The notes under the pieces were generated by a model that ran no database searches, was not told the DNA's origin, and was given only the letters and a program-made list of their open reading frames with translations. A program made the position numbers and the translations under genes. From assembly GCA_026003395.1 (NCBI GenBank), contig BPHE01000015.1, positions 1-52,610 of the forward strand: a stretch of DNA of 52,610 bases, in the 5' to 3' direction. The DNA comes from Vicingaceae bacterium. GTDB lineage: Bacteria; Bacteroidota; Bacteroidia; Flavobacteriales_E; Vicingaceae. This document shows, piece by piece, positions 1-8,731 of the stretch; the stretch's first letter is position 1; every line of letters begins with the position of its first letter.

Positions 1-645
1 CCTGACTCTCAAAACATCGATTATGTCATTCAAAAAAACGATTATCTTTCTATGCGTTTATATAGTAATGACGGATTTGCGCTTGTAGACCTTCTGAGTG
101 TTAGTGAAAGCAAAGGAGCTTTGGGGGATGCACAATTGGTTTATAAGGTGGAATATGACGGTACTGTAAAATTGCCGGTGGTGGGACGTGTAAAGCTGGA
201 AGGCATGAAGCGTAGAGAAGCAGAAATGTATCTGGAAGAATTATACGCAAAATATTATGTGAAACCATTTGTGATTCTAAATGTTACCAACAAAAGAATC
301 ATTGTGTTTAACGGTGGATATGGAAACGCCCATGTCATACCGCTGCAAAATGAAAACATACGGTTGGTGGAAGCTTTGGCTTTGGCCGGAGGGATTCAGG
401 AAAACGGTAAAGCATGGAAAGTCAAAGTAATTAGAGGTCCGGTAAGCAATCCGCAAGTATTCAAATTTAATTTGAGATATTTGGATACATACAAAAATTC
501 AGGGATCGTCATTCAACCCAACGATATAATTTATGTTGAACCAAGAGCAAGGATTGCACAAACTGTGATCCGGGACATAGCTCCCATCATCAGCTTGGTT
601 TCAAGTGTGGTAACAATTATCGTTTTAATCAACCGAATCCCATAA
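1..645 (+). CDS. Wza/GumB-like polysaccharide export protein, 5' truncated
   Basis: The reading frame is open from base 1, so the gene starts outside the window; the ATG at 52 is internal. The visible part begins with the motif YVIQKNDYLSMRLYSND, typical of the polysaccharide export (Wza/GumB) domain in which a 'Y.I...D.L' strand opens the domain. It continues with a SLBB-like segment (VEYDGTVKLPVVGRVKLEG), a second beta-rich soluble segment (residues about 95-180) and a C-terminal hydrophobic stretch (ISLVSSVVTIIVLI) that could be a membrane anchor. The family forms outer-membrane export channels for capsule or exopolysaccharide. The next gene, 3 bases downstream, is the matching Wzc-like partner, which supports the call. 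The missing N-terminus should carry the signal peptide or lipobox. Confidence 0.85.
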   Translation, partial: PDSQNIDYVIQKNDYLSMRLYSNDGFALVDLLSVSESKGALGDAQLVYKVEYDGTVKLPVVGRVKLEGMKRREAEMYLEELYAKYYVKPFVILNVTNKRIIVFNGGYGNAHVIPLQNENIRLVEALALAGGIQENGKAWKVKVIRGPVSNPQVFKFNLRYLDTYKNSGIVIQPNDIIYVEPRARIAQTVIRDIAPIISLVSSVVTIIVLINRIP

Positions 646-648
646 ATT

Positions 649-3060
649 ATGACGGATCCTTCCATCGAAAATATCAATCAAAACGAAGAAGGTTTATTTG
701 ATGTTGACTTTCAGCGTATTTTGTTTTACATCCGCAAAAACTTGCGCGTCAGCATTGTCATTATCATACTTTCCTTGTTGGCCGGTTATTTATTGTTAAG
801 ATACACCGTGCCGGTATATGAGTCATCCACTACCATTCAGGTGACCGTAACCAATACAGCCCAAAACATCCTTGAGCTTGAGAAAACATTCGAAAATCCC
901 GATATCTCGGTTGCTGCAGAAATCTTATCATCGCCATTCTTGTTTCAAAGAGCTTTGAAAAGACTGCCGTTAAATGTCAGTTACTACAATAAAGGGCGTT
1001 TGTTGTCGCACGAATTGTATAAAAACACTCCATTTACAGTGACTGTTCATGCGCTTGATTCGAACTTCTTTGACAAACAATTTTTTATTCATTTCGAGAA
1101 CGAGCGTAAAGCCACTATTAAATGCCCGGATCTGGGAATTCCGGAAACTACTTTTGATTTACCCGAATTTAAAACCCGAGGCATTTATTTCAAATTTGAA
1201 ATTCCGGATTTTGATATTATTAAAAATAATTTTCAATCCGGGATCAATGATCATGAATTTATTTTTGTAGTCAACTCCATGACGGTATTGACCGAGAAAC
1301 TCATTAAAAACTTGAATGTCAGTGTTATTAACCCTCAAGCCAATACCATCAAAATATCATTTCGCGACAACAATGCCTCTAAAGCAGCCGATATTGCCAA
1401 TGCCATAGCCGAGGAGTTTAAAATTTATGACTTGGAAAACCGTAGCCAAAGTTCCCGCCAGGTGTTGAAGTTTCTTGAAGAACAATTGTCTATTGCTTAC
1501 AGCAAACTGAAAGAATCGGAAAATTTAATCAGGGAATTTAAAAAAGAAAATAAAATTTCCGAAACCTATCAACTTAACTCGAATTACCTGGAACAATTAC
1601 GCAGGTTGGAAGACGATTTAATCAACACAAACTATAAATTGACCGTTTTGAATGAGTTGCAAAACAAAATGAATCTAATCAAAAACGATCAGGAGGTTAC
1701 ACAATTGTTGGCATTGATAAGTGGAGACATAGATTTGTCGCAAGCTCTTTCGGGTTATGTTGAATCTTTAAAAAATCTATACTTCACCAAGCAAAAATTA
1801 CTGACAGAGGCAAGCGAAAACAATCAAGCCGTGCAAAATATCAACAATCAAATACAACTTCAAAAAAATTTAATTTTTGAAACGATCAAAGCTCAAATAA
1901 ATTTGTTTGTCAACAGAAAAAAAGAAATTGCGGGAAAAATCAAAGATCTGGAAGGGTTGTTTTCAGATATTCCTGAGAAAGAGATAGAATATGCCCGTTT
2001 GCAAAGAGTTTATACTATCGACGAGAAATTTTTCAACCTGTTGCTTGAAAAGAAAACTGAGTTTTCAATCGCTGAAGCAGGTTTTGTTCCTCAACATTTG
2101 ATCTTGGATGTGGCCAAACCTTCAAAAGTGCCGGTATATCCCAACAAAAAAGTAATTTTGTTTGGATTTTTCCTTGCCGGAATTCTATCGAGTATTATCA
2201 TAATTGCTCTACAGTTTGTTTTTGACAATAAAATACATTCTTTACAAGAGTTGGAAAAAATTTTAAATTATCAGATTCCTGTTTTGGGTGCAATTCCAAA
2301 ATACAAAAGGAAAATTCCTGTATCACAACTGGTCATCGACAATAATCCAAAATCATTGATGGCCGAATCGTTTAGAAACATACGTTCCAATTTCCAATTT
2401 ATCGATAACTCAAAAGGAGCAAAAATTATTTCCATCACATCCACTATTTCAGGGGAGGGCAAAACATTTGTCGCCATCAATCTTGCGGCCATTTTTGCAT
2501 ATTCCGATAAAAAAGTGGTGATTCTCGATTTAGATATGCGAAAACCAAAAATTCACATTGGTTTTGGAGTAGAAAATTCTCAAGGAATGAGCAATTTGTT
2601 GATTGGAAACACCAATATAAATGATTGTATCAAGTCAAGTCAAATGGAAAATCTGTTTTTTATTACCTCCGGGGCCACACCTCCCAATCCTGCCGAATTA
2701 ATTATCAATGGGAATTTAGAGAAGATCATTGAAGAGTTAAAACAATCGTTTGATTATATCATCATCGACAATCCGCCGATCGGTTTGGTCAGCGATGCTT
2801 TGTTGCCCTTACAAATAGCCAATTATCCTGTATATGTGATGCGTTCGGGTTACTCCAAAAAGTTTTTTGCCGAACATATTATCAAACTATACAGAGATTA
2901 CAAAATCAAAAAAGTATCTGTGGTATTAAACGGAATCGACCTACAACAAAACAAATACGGTTATTATTATGGATACGGATATGGCAATTACAGCACTTAT
3001 TACATAGATGATACGCAAGAAAAACAAAATGGTTTTTTTGCAAAAATTTTGGGAAAATGA
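649..3060 (+). CDS. Wzc-like polysaccharide co-polymerase with BY-kinase domain
   Basis: This 803-residue protein has the layout of a bacterial tyrosine kinase that controls polysaccharide chain length. It has an N-terminal Wzz segment with a first membrane helix near residues 34-52, a long periplasmic coiled-coil region (about 265-440), a second membrane helix near 505-525 and a cytoplasmic ATPase domain. The P-loop GEGKT is at about residues 602-606 and the Walker A' aspartates lie in ILDLDMRKP (about 625-633). The C-terminus carries a tyrosine cluster (YGYYYGYGYGNYSTYY, about 770-787), the usual autophosphorylation tail. It acts at the inner membrane with the Wza-like channel encoded just upstream. 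Its stop overlaps the start of rfbC (ATGA), so the genes are translationally linked. Confidence 0.93.
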   Translation: MTDPSIENINQNEEGLFDVDFQRILFYIRKNLRVSIVIIILSLLAGYLLLRYTVPVYESSTTIQVTVTNTAQNILELEKTFENPDISVAAEILSSPFLFQRALKRLPLNVSYYNKGRLLSHELYKNTPFTVTVHALDSNFFDKQFFIHFENERKATIKCPDLGIPETTFDLPEFKTRGIYFKFEIPDFDIIKNNFQSGINDHEFIFVVNSMTVLTEKLIKNLNVSVINPQANTIKISFRDNNASKAADIANAIAEEFKIYDLENRSQSSRQVLKFLEEQLSIAYSKLKESENLIREFKKENKISETYQLNSNYLEQLRRLEDDLINTNYKLTVLNELQNKMNLIKNDQEVTQLLALISGDIDLSQALSGYVESLKNLYFTKQKLLTEASENNQAVQNINNQIQLQKNLIFETIKAQINLFVNRKKEIAGKIKDLEGLFSDIPEKEIEYARLQRVYTIDEKFFNLLLEKKTEFSIAEAGFVPQHLILDVAKPSKVPVYPNKKVILFGFFLAGILSSIIIIALQFVFDNKIHSLQELEKILNYQIPVLGAIPKYKRKIPVSQLVIDNNPKSLMAESFRNIRSNFQFIDNSKGAKIISITSTISGEGKTFVAINLAAIFAYSDKKVVILDLDMRKPKIHIGFGVENSQGMSNLLIGNTNINDCIKSSQMENLFFITSGATPPNPAELIINGNLEKIIEELKQSFDYIIIDNPPIGLVSDALLPLQIANYPVYVMRSGYSKKFFAEHIIKLYRDYKIKKVSVVLNGIDLQQNKYGYYYGYGYGNYSTYYIDDTQEKQNGFFAKILGK

Positions 3061-3608
3061 ACAACTTTCTTAAGGAATCAACAGAATTTGAAGGATTGTA
3101 TATTATCAAGTCAAAAATTTTTTATGACGAAAGAGGATATTTTTATGAGTCATATCAAAAAGAAAAATTTCAAGAATTGGGCATAAATGATGAGTTTGTG
3201 CAAGACAACCGGTCAATGTCTCATAAAGGCGTTCTAAGAGGGTTGCATTTTCAAATACAACCATGGGCACAATCAAAACTTGTCAGTGTCATCAGTGGTT
3301 CTGTTTGGGATGTAGTGGTAGACCTTCGCAAAAATTCCCCCACCTTTGGCAAATATTTTTCCATAGAATTAAAACCCGATGGAACTATGCTTTACATTCC
3401 ACAAGGATTTGCTCATGGATTTTATACTCTGGAAGATAATACGGTGTTTTGTTACAAATGCAATAATTATTATTCTAAATCTCACGAAAGATGTTTGTTG
3501 TATAGCGATCCTGATATCAATATACAATGGCCGGCCAAACCTTCATTTATTTCTCCTAAAGATTTGCAGGGGCAACTTTTTCATGATTTAATTAGTCATC
3601 TGGATTAG
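3057..3608 (+). CDS. rfbC: dTDP-4-dehydrorhamnose 3,5-epimerase
   Basis: A 183-residue RmlC/RfbC cupin enzyme that epimerises dTDP-4-keto-6-deoxyglucose at C3 and C5 on the way to dTDP-L-rhamnose. Visible family motifs are FYDERGYFYES near the N-terminus, VLRGLHFQ with the catalytic His64, the strand DVVVDLRKNSPTFGK, IPQGFAHGF, and CYKCNNYYSKSHER, which contains the conserved Tyr and precedes the acidic YSDPDINIQWP end. The length matches the family. It overlaps the wzc-like stop by 4 bases. The other rhamnose genes (rfbA, rfbB, rfbD) are not in this window and may lie upstream, so the sugar could be rhamnose or a related 6-deoxyhexose. Confidence 0.93.
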   Translation: MNNFLKESTEFEGLYIIKSKIFYDERGYFYESYQKEKFQELGINDEFVQDNRSMSHKGVLRGLHFQIQPWAQSKLVSVISGSVWDVVVDLRKNSPTFGKYFSIELKPDGTMLYIPQGFAHGFYTLEDNTVFCYKCNNYYSKSHERCLLYSDPDINIQWPAKPSFISPKDLQGQLFHDLISHLD

Positions 3609-3619
3609 TATTATGATGT

Positions 3620-4672
3620 ATGATTTGGTATAATTATTACTTTTCACGCATAATCTTTTTGTTTCTTTTCTCTTTGGTGTTATCATGGGTGCTACATGCT
3701 TTGTTTTTAAGGTTTGTCAGAACATTGGGAATGCGAAACATTGAGGAAATCAGGTGGAACAGCAATCAAAAACCGGCCATTGGCGGGCTTACATTTTATT
3801 TGACATTTTTATTTTCACTGTCTTACTATGCCTATCTTCATTCGTCCGAAAAATTGTTTACATTTTCCACACTTGGATTGATTGGAGGATCTACACTTTC
3901 ATTTCTTTCCGGAATGTATGATGATGCTTTTAATACCAAACCTTTGTTAAAAGCCTTTTCTCAAATTTTGGCCGGCTTAATCATGGTTTATACCGGCCAA
4001 TTTTTTCAAATTGTTTCCATCGAAGCAGTCGATATAATTTTAACCGTTTTGTGGGTTTTTTTGATGATGAATTCTGTCAATATGTTTGACAACATGGATG
4101 GTATTACGGCCTCAGCTTCAATAGCCACATTGACCGAAATGATATGTATTTTATATCTTTCCGGCATTTGGGAATTTTCTTTTACATTCAGCACTGTGGC
4201 CATTATTTCGGCTTTAATTTCATTTTTATATTTTAACAAACCCAAATCTAAAATGTTTATGGGCGACACAGGAACACAGTTCTTGGGTTTCTATCTGGCA
4301 TTTATGACGGTCTTTATTTTCAACCACATCGATAATTCAAATAATGTGAAAAAATTATATCTAACAGGTTTAATGTTCCTTCCATTTTTTACCGATACGT
4401 TTTGGGTAATCATTCATCGTCTAAAAAGAAACAAACCGCCATACATAGGAGGGAAAGATCATAGTTCACATCATATGATCTATTTCGGATTCAACGAGCA
4501 TCAAGTTTTCGCAATTATTTCTATAATTTCTATTTTATCCAACCTGTTTGCCGTTTTGCTCTATACATATGATTTTAATCCATGGATTTTTATACTAAGT
4601 ATTGTGTTTGTTCTCTCTTACCTGGTTTTTGTTTTTTACATAATGTTTCTTTATCACAAAAGACCATATTAA
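3620..4672 (+). CDS. WecA/MraY-family undecaprenyl-phosphate glycosyl-1-phosphate transferase
   Basis: A 350-residue polytopic membrane protein with about ten hydrophobic segments. It carries the GT4/MraY-family signatures: the Mg-binding pair D101-D102 in GMYDDAFNTKP, the NSVNMFDNMDGI motif (151-162), GDTGTQFLG near 215-223, and a His-rich cytoplasmic loop KDHSSHHMIY near 275-284. The family moves a sugar phosphate (often GlcNAc-1-P or a related HexNAc-1-P) from UDP to undecaprenyl phosphate, the first membrane step of O-antigen or capsule assembly. Only the ATG at 3620 gives this frame; nearby ATGs at 3613 and 3616 do not. Position right after rfbC fits a polysaccharide operon. Which sugar is used cannot be read from the sequence. 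Confidence 0.9.
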   Translation: MIWYNYYFSRIIFLFLFSLVLSWVLHALFLRFVRTLGMRNIEEIRWNSNQKPAIGGLTFYLTFLFSLSYYAYLHSSEKLFTFSTLGLIGGSTLSFLSGMYDDAFNTKPLLKAFSQILAGLIMVYTGQFFQIVSIEAVDIILTVLWVFLMMNSVNMFDNMDGITASASIATLTEMICILYLSGIWEFSFTFSTVAIISALISFLYFNKPKSKMFMGDTGTQFLGFYLAFMTVFIFNHIDNSNNVKKLYLTGLMFLPFFTDTFWVIIHRLKRNKPPYIGGKDHSSHHMIYFGFNEHQVFAIISIISILSNLFAVLLYTYDFNPWIFILSIVFVLSYLVFVFYIMFLYHKRPY

Positions 4673-4884
4673 TAGAAAAACATACAGGGCTTTAAGTATT
4701 TTGTAATGATTTGATTTGAAAAAACAAATTAGAAAGAATTTTAAATTCTGCAATAAATTATAGAAATTAGATAATGCCTGTTGGTTTTTCTTGAAATTGA
4801 CACATATTTTATTCTTAATTCTGAAAAAAATCGTTTTTCCGGTTTAATTGTTTTTACTTAATTAAAAATAAGTGATTTAACGGA

Positions 4885-4914
4885 TTGACATTTTAATTCA
4901 CTTTCTTACATTTG
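4885..4914 (+). promoter_or_regulatory. Bacteroidota-type promoter for the Nudix/IDI-like gene
   Basis: TTG at 4885-4887, a 19-base spacer and a perfect -7 element TACATTTG at 4907-4914. This matches the known Bacteroidota promoter pattern TTG/TTTG-N19-TAnnTTTG. Transcription would start near 4920, leaving only about 10 bases before the chosen start codon. Confidence 0.6.
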
Positions 4915-4930
4915 GAAATAAAAAAAATGC

Positions 4931-5527
4931 TTGAAATCTATTATTTTAGATAAAAACAACAAATTCTTTTTAGAAGATTATCATTTGACACATCGTAAAG
5001 GCATCCGACACCTTTCTTTGGGAATTGTACTCTTCAACAAAAAGAATGAATTATTGATACACCGCAAAAAAGAACTGCCTATGTTTCCATATTCTTTATG
5101 GAACATTTCTTTCCACACTGATCATTTTTTGAATAAAACCCAACCATTGAAAACTCCATTAAAATTTAGCCGATCGATGTTGAAGGATTTTTATGGGTTC
5201 AATAAATTTAAGTTGAAAAAAATTGGGATTATAGAATATCGTGAAAAGTTTTCGGATTATTTTTATGAAAATGAAAGAATGAACCTCTATTTTGGTTTTA
5301 CGCACGAAATACCTTCATCTGTCAAATCCGGATATTATGAAAAATGTAAATTTCTTTCGATAGAAGTCATACAAGAAGATATAAAACTTTTCCCTCAGTT
5401 CTATACACCCTGGTTTAAATTTATCATGATAAAGCATGGAAGTTTGTTTGAACGCGATCATCTGGAAAAATTAAAAAAAGAATTATTAGACAATATCAAA
5501 CCTTCTCAAAGGCAAAAGTTTGTTTGA
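4931..5527 (+). CDS. Nudix protein resembling isopentenyl-diphosphate isomerase, catalytic Cys missing
   Basis: A 198-residue protein that aligns by eye with type I IPP isomerase: LDKNNKFFLED, H21 and H27, the GIVLFNKKNELLIHRKK strand, PYSLWN, and an ENE motif (E113, E115) that matches the metal/acid glutamates E114 and E116 of the E. coli enzyme. The segment that normally carries the catalytic Cys and the following His (NTCCSHP or NSVCGHP) here reads NISFHTDH, and the Nudix-helix glutamate is not visible in SMLKDFYGFN. It may therefore be inactive as an isomerase or act on another pyrophosphate. The start is a TTG; an ATG four bases upstream is out of frame and ends after 8 codons. A single base difference would restore an ATG start. 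Confidence 0.6.
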   Translation: MKSIILDKNNKFFLEDYHLTHRKGIRHLSLGIVLFNKKNELLIHRKKELPMFPYSLWNISFHTDHFLNKTQPLKTPLKFSRSMLKDFYGFNKFKLKKIGIIEYREKFSDYFYENERMNLYFGFTHEIPSSVKSGYYEKCKFLSIEVIQEDIKLFPQFYTPWFKFIMIKHGSLFERDHLEKLKKELLDNIKPSQRQKFV

Positions 5528-5544
5528 TTTAAAAAATGCAAATA

Positions 5545-5577
5545 TTTGTTTTTTTTCAAGGGAATAATGTATTTTAG
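5545..5577 (+). promoter_or_regulatory. Candidate promoter of acnA
   Basis: TTTG at 5545-5548, a 21-base spacer and TATTTTAG at 5570-5577 (7 of 8 matches to TAnnTTTG). It sits 21 bases before the aconitase ATG, so the leader would be short. Confidence 0.45.
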
Positions 5578-5598
5578 AGCCCAACAAAACATAATGCA

Positions 5599-8388
5599 AT
5601 GAATGATTTTAAAAATTTACATGATCAATCAAAGAAAACCTTGAATATAAATGGCAAGCAGTATGAAGTATATTCGTTGAAAAAATTGGAGGAACAAGGT
5701 TTCAACATACGGCGACTGCCTTATTCTATCAGAATTTTACTTGAAAATGCGTTGAGAAACTATGACAATTTCGGTATTAAAAGTCACCATATAGAAACAT
5801 TGTTAAATTGGGACCCAAAAGGAAGCGACAGGGAGATACCTTTTAAACCGGCGCGTGTCTTGATGCAGGATTTCACCGGAGTTCCGGCTGTGGTAGATTT
5901 GGCTTCATTACGCTCAGAAATGCAAAGGAAAGGCAAGAACCCACGTAAAATCAATCCTTTGATACCGGTCGATTTAGTGATTGATCACTCAATACAAGTG
6001 GAATATTTCGGCACAAATTATGCCTTCCGTAAAAATGTGGAGATTGAATATGAACGAAACAAAGAACGTTACCAACTTTTGAAATGGGCTCAAAAAGCAT
6101 TTGAAAACTTTACGGTGGTGCCGCCCGGAATGGGTATCTGCCATCAAGTCAACTTAGAATACTTGGCCAAAGGTGTCATGGAAAAAAACGGAGTGCTGTT
6201 TCCCGATACTTTGGTCGGTACCGACTCGCACACACCGATGGTCAATGGTATTGGTGTGTTAGGATGGGGGGTAGGTGGCATTGAAGCAGAAGCAGCTTTG
6301 CTCGGCCAACCCATTTATTTTCTCACCCCTGAAGTGGTTGGCTTGAAATTGACAGGAAAACTTCCGACCGGTACAACAGCCACCGATATGGTTTTATCTA
6401 TCACTCATTTACTTCGTAAATTTGGAGTAGTAGGCAAATTTGTAGAAATCTTCGGTGAAGGTCTTGACAATTTGAGTGTTCCCGATCGTGCCACAATCTC
6501 CAACATGTCTCCGGAATTTGGTTGTACTGTTACATATTTCCCCATCGACCGTCAAACGCTGGATTATATGACATTGACGGGGAGACCCGGTGATTTGATA
6601 AAGATAGTGGAAGAGTATTGTAAGGAGAATTTGTTGTGGAGAGAAAACGGTGACCCGGTGGAGTATTCGCATGTGTTGGAATTAGATTTGAGTACCATCG
6701 AACCAACTGTTTCCGGTCCCAAACGCCCACAAGACAAAATTTTAGTTAAAGATTTAAAAAACAAATTTATTTCAATTCTAAAAGAAGAACACAAAAGAGA
6801 TTATTTAGAAGTCGACCAACGTTTACAAAGTATTTGGTATGCCGAAGGGGGGAGTCAGACCGCTTTTTCAAGTCATGAAAAAGTTGATACCGACGTGGAT
6901 GTTGAAGTAAAACCGGATGAATCAAAACAACGCACGGTCAGAATTAAACTGAACAATGAGGAATATTTGTTGAGCGACGGTTCTGTTGTCATTGCTGCGA
7001 TTACTTCGTGTACCAACACTTCCAATCCTGCCGTAATGATTGGTGCCGGGTTGGTTGCCAAAAAAGCAGTAGAAAGAGGTCTGGATGTAAAACCATGGGT
7101 TAAAACAAGTTTAGCACCGGGTTCAAAAGTCGTCACCGATTATCTCAAACGTTCCGGCTTGCTTGACGAATTAGAAGCATTGCGCTTTCACGTAGTAGGG
7201 TATGGTTGCACTTCCTGCATCGGCAATAGTGGTCCTTTGTCGGCACCTATTGCAGAGGCCATCGATAAATATAATCTTGTAACGGCAAGTGTACTTTCAG
7301 GAAACCGGAACTTTGAAGCAAGAGTTCACCCGCAGGTTAAAATGAATTTCTTGATGTCTCCCATGTTGGTTGTGGCTTATGCATTGGCCGGACGGGTAGA
7401 TATTAACTTATTGGAAGATCCGGTAGGGTATGATCCCAATCTTCAACCGGTTTATTTAAAAGATATTTGGCCCACCATGGAAGAAATTCAAGATATCATA
7501 AAATCTGTGATTTCAGCCGAAGATTACAGGAAAAATTATGCTACAATTTTTGACGGAGATGATCTATGGCAACAACTTGATGCGCCCTCCGGTGATATTT
7601 ATCAATGGGATCCCAATTCAACATACATCCAAGAAGCACCGTTTTTCAAAAACTTGCCGGAAAAACCCGAACCGGTCAGTCCCATTGAACAAGCCCGTGT
7701 GCTTTTATATTTGGGTGATTCGGTTACTACCGACCATATTTCTCCCGCCGGTTCTTTTAAAGAAGATTCTCCTGCCGGTAAATATTTAATTGCAAAAGGG
7801 GTACAGAAAAAAGATTTTAACAGTTACGGTTCACGCAGGGGAAATCACGAAGTAATGATGCGTGGTACATTTGCCAATGTGAGAATTAAAAACAAACTGG
7901 CAGAAAGGGAAGGAGGATATACTAAATATTTACCGACAGGAGAGGAGATGCCTGTTTTTGATGCTGCCATGAAATATCAACAAGATGGTACTCCTTTGTT
8001 GGTACTTGCCGGAAAGGAATACGGAAGCGGTTCTTCCCGCGACTGGGCAGCCAAAGGAACATACCTTCTGGGCATTAAAGCTGTGATTGCCGAAAGTTAT
8101 GAACGTATTCACCGCAGCAATTTGATTGGTATGGGAGTTTTGCCTTTGCAATTTACAGAAGGTCAATCTGCTCAATCACTGGGATTGGACGGCACCGAAA
8201 TTTATACCATTGCCGGACTAAACGATTCTATTCAACCTCAAACATCTCTGACAGTAGTTGCCCTCAGAAAAAATAACGAGGAAATAAAATTCAATGTGAT
8301 TTGCCGCTTGGATTCAGAAATAGAGGTGGAATATTTTAAACACAAAGGTATATTGAATTATGTGCTACGTCAGTTTCTAAATGATTGA
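5599..8388 (+). CDS. acnA: Aconitate hydratase (AcnA/IRP1 type)
   Basis: A 929-residue aconitase that interconverts citrate and isocitrate in the TCA cycle. The Fe-S ligands are visible as C471 in TSCTNTSNP and C537 and C540 in GYGCTSCIGNSG. Other family motifs are GTDSHTPMVNGIGVLGWGVGG (about 208-229) with the active-site DSH, and in the C-terminal swivel domain LGDSVTTDHISPAGS, YGSRRGNHEVMMRGTFAN and GKEYGSGSSRDWAAKG, which contains the catalytic Ser in SSRDW. The length fits the AcnA rather than the AcnB branch. It is a single-gene unit: its own promoter candidate lies 21 bases upstream and an intrinsic terminator follows 28 bases after the stop. Confidence 0.97.
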   Translation: MNDFKNLHDQSKKTLNINGKQYEVYSLKKLEEQGFNIRRLPYSIRILLENALRNYDNFGIKSHHIETLLNWDPKGSDREIPFKPARVLMQDFTGVPAVVDLASLRSEMQRKGKNPRKINPLIPVDLVIDHSIQVEYFGTNYAFRKNVEIEYERNKERYQLLKWAQKAFENFTVVPPGMGICHQVNLEYLAKGVMEKNGVLFPDTLVGTDSHTPMVNGIGVLGWGVGGIEAEAALLGQPIYFLTPEVVGLKLTGKLPTGTTATDMVLSITHLLRKFGVVGKFVEIFGEGLDNLSVPDRATISNMSPEFGCTVTYFPIDRQTLDYMTLTGRPGDLIKIVEEYCKENLLWRENGDPVEYSHVLELDLSTIEPTVSGPKRPQDKILVKDLKNKFISILKEEHKRDYLEVDQRLQSIWYAEGGSQTAFSSHEKVDTDVDVEVKPDESKQRTVRIKLNNEEYLLSDGSVVIAAITSCTNTSNPAVMIGAGLVAKKAVERGLDVKPWVKTSLAPGSKVVTDYLKRSGLLDELEALRFHVVGYGCTSCIGNSGPLSAPIAEAIDKYNLVTASVLSGNRNFEARVHPQVKMNFLMSPMLVVAYALAGRVDINLLEDPVGYDPNLQPVYLKDIWPTMEEIQDIIKSVISAEDYRKNYATIFDGDDLWQQLDAPSGDIYQWDPNSTYIQEAPFFKNLPEKPEPVSPIEQARVLLYLGDSVTTDHISPAGSFKEDSPAGKYLIAKGVQKKDFNSYGSRRGNHEVMMRGTFANVRIKNKLAEREGGYTKYLPTGEEMPVFDAAMKYQQDGTPLLVLAGKEYGSGSSRDWAAKGTYLLGIKAVIAESYERIHRSNLIGMGVLPLQFTEGQSAQSLGLDGTEIYTIAGLNDSIQPQTSLTVVALRKNNEEIKFNVICRLDSEIEVEYFKHKGILNYVLRQFLND

Positions 8389-8731
8389 TGGTTTAATTAA
8401 TTTCCCAAAAAAAATAGCCCAATTGACATTTTCGTTCATTGGGCTTTTTTTATTGATTTCATACCGACAAAAGCATCCTTCAAAGGGAGATAAGTTCAGC
8501 AGCGGTAGAAATGCTTAATCAATAAACATGTTACGTAATGCATTAAATGGAATAGGAAAATTTTACTTGCATGCATATGGGGGAGGATTCTTAATTATCT
8601 TTGGCATTCGGTTTTTTATTTGTCAACATGCGCCCCGTAGCCACCTTTGAGCGACGGCATAACGAAGTACTTCCGTACTATAATAAATACGGCTTGAGAG
8701 TTTAAACCATTTTGCGCGGATACACTTTATT
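8389..8731. other. Convergent intergenic region with terminator and a short inverted repeat
   Basis: This 343-base gap separates acnA (+) from the frameshifted aminotransferase (-). It holds the acnA terminator and, at 8673-8692, the small inverted repeat CCGTA/TACGG with a 10-base loop, inside a stretch (about 8625-8725) that is more GC-rich than its surroundings. I see no convincing gene. A 90-codon frame on the - strand here has no recognisable content and overlaps the aminotransferase tail in another frame. Confidence 0.6.
8416..8451 (+). terminator. Intrinsic terminator after acnA
   Basis: An 8-bp stem AGCCCAAT (8416-8423) pairs with ATTGGGCT (8438-8445), followed directly by a run of T. 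It lies just past the acnA stop and ends the + strand unit before the convergent aminotransferase gene. Confidence 0.85.

Noticed and set aside
2956-3012. Tyr/Gly-rich repeat at the end of the Wzc-like gene as a separate element
   Set aside because: It is the normal tyrosine tail of BY-kinases.
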